This document shows, one piece after another, positions 60,316 to 64,000 of a DNA stretch of 64,000 nt. The translations under genes and the position numbers were made by a program. The notes beneath the pieces are model-generated. The model was not told the DNA's origin. It did not search any database and worked only from the letters and a program-made list of their open reading frames with translations. The stretch lies in the NCBI GenBank assembly GCA_002364215.1, contig DEXQ01000010.1, positions 28,291-92,290 of the forward strand, given 5' to 3'. This DNA is from Aequorivita sp. UBA3180 (GTDB lineage: Bacteria; Bacteroidota; Bacteroidia; Flavobacteriales; Flavobacteriaceae). Positions within the stretch are counted from its first letter, which is position 1. Each line of letters opens with the position of its first letter.

Positions 60316-61938
60316 CTATTTTCCAGCTTCCGGCTTCGAGCTTCCAGCCTTTTCAAACTCACTCACAAAATGTAATTTCACATTTGGATATTTTGATTGT
60401 GTCATTTGAAGTGTAAAAGCAGAATCTGCAAAGAACACCAATTGGCCGCGTTTGTCTTTGGCTAAAAACTTTGCCTTTACTCTTTTAAAGTCAGCAAATT
60501 CCTCGCTTTTTGGGTCTTTCGCTTCTACCCAACAGGCTTTATGCACGTTCAGGTTTTCATAGCTGCATTTTGCACCGTATTCGTGTTCCAGTCGATATTG
60601 AATTACTTCAAACTGAAGCGCACCAACAGTCCCGATCACTTTTCGGCCATTTAGTTCCAAAGTGAAAAGTTGCGCCACTCCTTCATCCATCAATTGGTCA
60701 ATCCCTTTTTCAAGCTGTTTGCTCTTCATTGGGTCGGCATTGTTGATATATTTGAAATGTTCCGGAGAAAAGCTGGGAATACCTTTGTATCGCATTTCCT
60801 CACCTTCCGTAAGCGTATCGCCAATCTTGAAGTTTCCGGTATCGTGAAGCCCCACAATATCGCCAGGATAGGAAATATCAACTATTTGTTTCTTTTCGGC
60901 AAAGAACGCATTTGGACTGCTAAATTTTAGTTTCTTACCATTTCGAACGTGTAAATAGGGTGAGTTTCTTTCAAAAGTACCCGAAACAATTTTCACGAAC
61001 GCCAAACGGTCTCGGTGCTTGGGATCCATATTTGCGTGAATCTTGAAAACAAAACCTGAAAATTCTTTTTCATCGGGCTTTACCAAACGTGTATCGCTTT
61101 CCTTTGGGCGTGGGGTAGGAGCTATCTCAACGAAACAGTCCAACAACTCGCGCACTCCAAAATTATTCAACGCAGATCCAAAAAAGACTGGTTGGAGTTC
61201 TCCTTCCAAATACTCATCACGATCAAAGTCGGGGTAAACCTCGTAGACCAATTCAAGCTCTTCCCGAAGGGTTTTGGCTGCTTTGTCGCCAACCAATTTC
61301 TCCAGTTCCGGGCTGCTTACATCTTCTATTTCAATAGTTTCCTCTATGTTCTTCCTGCTATCACCACTAAAAAGATTTACGTTTTTTTCCCAAATATTAT
61401 AGATTCCCTTAAAATCGTAACCCATCCCAATAGGGAAACTGAGAGGTGTTACGCGGAGGTTTAGCTTTTGCTCAATTTCATCCAAAAGTTCGAAAGCGTC
61501 CTTTCCCTCGCGATCCATTTTATTGATGAAAACAATCATCGGGATGTTTCGCATTCGGCAGACTTCAACCAATTTTTCGGTTTGTTCCTCAACTCCTTTG
61601 GCAACGTCTATCACAACAATAACGCTGTCAACCGCGGTTAGAGTTCGAAACGTGTCTTCAGCAAAATCTTTGTGGCCTGGCGTGTCGAGAATGTTGATTT
61701 TGATTCCTTCATATTCAAACGCCAAGACAGAAGTAGCCACGGAAATTCCTCGCTGCCGCTCAATCTCCATAAAATCGCTGGTAGCACCTTTTTTTATTTT
61801 ATTACTTTTCACGGCCCCAGCCTCCTGAATAGCTCCCCCAAAAAGAAGAAGTTTTTCCGTTAAAGTGGTTTTTCCGGCATCTGGGTGACTGATGATTCCG
61901 AACGTTCTTCGGCGTTTTATTTCTTTTGTTAAGGACAT
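60316..61938 (-). CDS. prfC: Peptide chain release factor 3
   Basis: 540 residues, a GTPase that recycles RF1/RF2 from the ribosome. G1 SHPDAGKTTLTEKLLL, G3 DTPGHKDFAEDT and G4 NKMDREGKDAFE are present, then EF-G-like domain II and the RF3 C-terminal domain. The last ten residues (AGSSKPEAGK) have no counterpart I recognise in the family and are encoded by a repeat of the GCTTCC type at 60318-60350. Confidence 0.96.
   Translation of the reverse strand: MSLTKEIKRRRTFGIISHPDAGKTTLTEKLLLFGGAIQEAGAVKSNKIKKGATSDFMEIERQRGISVATSVLAFEYEGIKINILDTPGHKDFAEDTFRTLTAVDSVIVVIDVAKGVEEQTEKLVEVCRMRNIPMIVFINKMDREGKDAFELLDEIEQKLNLRVTPLSFPIGMGYDFKGIYNIWEKNVNLFSGDSRKNIEETIEIEDVSSPELEKLVGDKAAKTLREELELVYEVYPDFDRDEYLEGELQPVFFGSALNNFGVRELLDCFVEIAPTPRPKESDTRLVKPDEKEFSGFVFKIHANMDPKHRDRLAFVKIVSGTFERNSPYLHVRNGKKLKFSSPNAFFAEKKQIVDISYPGDIVGLHDTGNFKIGDTLTEGEEMRYKGIPSFSPEHFKYINNADPMKSKQLEKGIDQLMDEGVAQLFTLELNGRKVIGTVGALQFEVIQYRLEHEYGAKCSYENLNVHKACWVEAKDPKSEEFADFKRVKAKFLAKDKRGQLVFFADSAFTLQMTQSKYPNVKLHFVSEFEKAGSSKPEAGK
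60318..60350. repeat. GCTTCC word repeat at the 3' end of prfC
   Basis: Three variants of CCAGCTTCC / CGGCTTCGA / GAGCTTCCAG run in tandem. Read on the minus strand in frame they encode the tail SSKPEAGK, extending the RF3 protein. Confidence 0.6.
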
Positions 61939-61940
61939 GC

Positions 61941-61989
61941 TTTAAATCTAAATTGGTTGCAAAGATAAACGTTGTTTATTTAGATTTAA
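61941..61989 (-). promoter_or_regulatory. prfC promoter region framed by an inverted repeat
   Basis: On the minus strand TATCTTTG (61967-61960) matches TAnnTTTG perfectly; no -33 TTG was found. It sits between arms TTTAAATCTAAAT (61941-61953) and ATTTAGATTTAA (61978-61989), which match over 12 bases with a 24-base spacer. The arms could be operator half-sites. Confidence 0.5.
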
Positions 61990-62342
61990 GCCGTAAATGC
62001 TTAGAATTATATTGGATTTTTTCTTTCAACCTATATAACTTTTGAAAATACTTTTTCTTACTACATTATAAACCTACTAGAAGGATTTTAATTATACAAT
62101 ATTGTTTTGCATTTATTGGTTTACTTGAATATTAGAATGCAATTAGAAATTTAAAACTGGTATTTTTTTCTTACCAAACTACTCTCCAAAAGCCTTATAT
62201 TCAGCGTATATACGTACTAACACGTATGTCTTTTTCCTACAAAATTTCTTGTTTTTTCAATCAATTTAGGTCGTTTGCCGACTATTTTTTACAGTTCAAC
62301 TAATACTTGTTTGTTAGTAATTCCTTAACAATTTTTACACTG

Positions 62343-62350
62343 TATATTTG
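62343..62350 (+). promoter_or_regulatory. Adhesin gene promoter, -7 element
   Basis: TATATTTG is a perfect TAnnTTTG match 71 bases upstream of the chosen ATG at 62421. The -33 element is not clear. Confidence 0.55.
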
Positions 62351-62420
62351 AACATTAATTGTGGTGAAATGTTACTTATAGCATTATCAAAAGATATCGG
62401 TATTAATAAAATTCTAACTT

Positions 62421-64000
62421 ATGTTTAAAATAATTACTAAATTATTAGCTTCTGATAAGAGGTTCTTAATAGGTCTCATTTTAATAGGTTGCTTGAGTAG
62501 CCAAGGTTATTCTCAAGCGATAGGTTCTTCAGATGAGGGAGAAGTAATATTGCCATATTCGCAAGAATACTTGGATCAATATAATGCTGATCTAGATAAA
62601 AAAGCAGCAGAATATAATGCAACGTTTCGTTCTAGGTCAAAAGCGCAAGCTTTCGATAATGGTCAGAAAGGAAATGTTGTTGGAGCTTGTAATCTCATTA
62701 CTTGCGGATCTTTTGAAAAGGTCGATGTTAATGGGGGTACTTTCCGCACAGCTGTGGGTGGTACCAATGGTCAGTACCAAGCTGATGCAAGATATACCTG
62801 TTGGGATGATGACGGAACTGTAGATTGGTCTGAAGGGCAATATATTTCTTATTCAACTACTAACTCAAATTCAGTATATCCTGGTATTATTGAGCCGTCT
62901 ACTTTTGATGGTGGTGGTTTTGCTATATTTTCATATCAAAATGAAGCTATTCGCCAAACTTTAACTGTAGTTCCAAATACAGTCTATACTGTATGTTTTG
63001 AAATAGCTGTAATACCAAGATACGCTACTGTTAATAGTAATAATCAAGGAGGAGGAATATTGGAATATGCGCCTAACCTGCAATTTGGTGTAAGAAATGG
63101 TGCGGTTCAAATTACTGACCCATTAACTTATACCCATAACGATTTAATACAACACCCTCAAAGCGATTTTCCTACAAGGTTGTCATTTTCTTCAAGTGGT
63201 AATGGAGGAAATCAAAATCCAGGCGGTTGGACAGAAATAAACCCTTATTGGGAAAATAGATGTATAACATTTAGATCTGGTAATAGTGCCACCTCCGTGG
63301 AAGTGTTTTATAAAACTGGAAACCCAGGAAGATCAGTTGTGTTGGTAGATGGTTTAAGATTATCTGTTGAAGGGTATGCAAATTCACCCACTGTTGACCC
63401 AATATTTAAAGAATATTGTCAGCCCACACAAGTTGCACTAGATACATTTGTAACATCTACTACTCCTCCCGGAGCTATTTTAAAGTGGACGACTAATCCA
63501 GATTTAACAGTTACAGGAGACCATTTGCCAAATAATCCTACAGTTACAACTCCTGGAGTTTGGTATGCATTTTATTATAACCCTACTTTAGGTTGTACTT
63601 CGCCATCTCGAAAACTTACTTTAACAAATACAGATTTAGATTCAAGTTATACGAAACAAAATGTAACTTGTTTTGACGGAAATGATGGTTCTATTAACTT
63701 AACTGTGACAGGAGGATCCAATTCATATACATATTTCTGGACAACTAGTAATGGAAGTGGATTAAATCCAACAGCCGAAGACCAATCAGGTCTAACTGCA
63801 GGTACTTACAACGTAACGATAAATGATGGTACTTGTACTACTCAGGAAACTGTCGTTATTACTCAGCCTAATCAAATTAATGTTGAGGCGGGCGACTACG
63901 GTCCACTTTGCGACAACGTGAGCCCGATCACATTGACGGGAACCCCTACCAACTCAAACGGGACATGGAGCGGGACCGGCGTTACCGACAACGGCAACGG
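62421..64000 (+). CDS. Large secreted adhesin-like protein with SprB-type repeats (partial, runs off the window)
   Basis: An open frame of at least 526 codons with no stop before the right edge. The signal region is LIGLILIGCLSSQGYSQA-like (residues about 18-38). A beta-rich N-terminal module follows with cysteines (CNLITCGSF, RYTCWDDDG), then immunoglobulin-like or SprB-type repeats (VTCFDGNDGSINLTVTGGSN with GTYNVTINDGTC). This is typical of gliding and biofilm adhesins exported by the type IX system; the C-terminal sorting domain must lie beyond the window. The last 113 bases are far richer in G+C than the rest. Confidence 0.85.
   Translation, partial: MFKIITKLLASDKRFLIGLILIGCLSSQGYSQAIGSSDEGEVILPYSQEYLDQYNADLDKKAAEYNATFRSRSKAQAFDNGQKGNVVGACNLITCGSFEKVDVNGGTFRTAVGGTNGQYQADARYTCWDDDGTVDWSEGQYISYSTTNSNSVYPGIIEPSTFDGGGFAIFSYQNEAIRQTLTVVPNTVYTVCFEIAVIPRYATVNSNNQGGGILEYAPNLQFGVRNGAVQITDPLTYTHNDLIQHPQSDFPTRLSFSSSGNGGNQNPGGWTEINPYWENRCITFRSGNSATSVEVFYKTGNPGRSVVLVDGLRLSVEGYANSPTVDPIFKEYCQPTQVALDTFVTSTTPPGAILKWTTNPDLTVTGDHLPNNPTVTTPGVWYAFYYNPTLGCTSPSRKLTLTNTDLDSSYTKQNVTCFDGNDGSINLTVTGGSNSYTYFWTTSNGSGLNPTAEDQSGLTAGTYNVTINDGTCTTQETVVITQPNQINVEAGDYGPLCDNVSPITLTGTPTNSNGTWSGTGVTDNGN

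Larger units (their letters stand above)
61939..62420. other. Divergent intergenic region between prfC and the adhesin gene
   Basis: 480 bases, very AT-rich, with no coding frame of quality. It holds the prfC promoter region on the left, a short dyad ATACGT-ACTAAC-ACGTAT (62210-62227) in the middle and the adhesin -7 element at 62343-62350. Confidence 0.7.

Noticed and set aside
62210..62227. ATACGT-ACTAAC-ACGTAT as an operator
   Set aside because: Six-base arms of this composition can arise by chance in AT-rich sequence, it is not near either promoter, and no second copy was seen.
62617..62823. Small open frame within the adhesin region
   Set aside because: It is out of frame with the long adhesin reading frame, which extends from 62421 to the window edge with consistent protein-like sequence.

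Overview
The window is a chromosome segment from a member of the Bacteroidota, almost certainly a marine-type Flavobacteriaceae. The evidence is AT-rich intergenic DNA, promoters of the Bacteroidota type (TTG at -33 and TAnnTTTG at -7), very few Shine-Dalgarno sequences, type IX secretion C-terminal sorting domains, SprB-like adhesin repeats, and flavobacterial families such as DUF2851, DUF3467 and NamZ/DUF1343. The genus cannot be fixed from the sequence alone. No rRNA, CRISPR array, insertion sequence or prophage was seen.

Layout. 1-1000: a two-gene unit of a winged-helix regulator and a membrane protein behind a palindromic operator. 1021-1480: no gene, but two tandem sibling small-RNA-like transcription units. 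1486-5709: kdsA (Kdo synthesis), a secreted FG-GAP protein and typA. 5901-21579: a cell-surface polysaccharide region with a small membrane protein, a methyltransferase, three tandem sulfatase-like membrane enzymes, a GNAT/FemAB-like protein, fdtB, a Wzx flippase, four glycosyltransferases, fdtA and a second methyltransferase. fdtA and fdtB together suggest a 3-amino-3,6-dideoxyhexose such as Fuc3NAc or Qui3NAc. 21671-44664: mostly housekeeping and envelope genes: a subtilase, ftsE, a long TPR protein with an outer-membrane barrel, an amidohydrolase lipoprotein, a YkgJ protein, namZ, a LolC/E-like permease, a CBS-domain cysteine or cystathionine synthase, DUF202, DUF2851, PspC with a K+ channel, an AGCS symporter, an HhH protein, an acyl-CoA dehydrogenase and a CarboxypepD_reg protein.

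44753-60236 is the translation and transcription core: rpsU, xerC, hpf, tRNA-Thr/Tyr/Gly/Thr, tuf, tRNA-Trp, secE, nusG, rplKAJL, rpoBC and a DUF3467 gene. This is the ancestral bacterial order also found around E. coli thrU-tyrU-glyT-thrT-tufB and secE-nusG-rplKAJL-rpoBC. It is followed by prfC on the other strand and, at the right edge, the start of a large secreted adhesin that runs off the window.

The most interesting non-coding signals are four. First, the twin small-RNA modules at about 1072-1385: each has two dyads spaced exactly 22 bp apart upstream of a TTGACT/-7 promoter, a shared 12-base 5' element and a perfect terminator. Second, an autoregulatory palindrome (ACTTTG-N5-CAAAGT) occurs twice. 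Third, rpsU has an exceptionally strong Shine-Dalgarno. Fourth, a family of word-like dyad repeats lies between genes and in three places runs into coding sequence (ykgJ-like, namZ and prfC).
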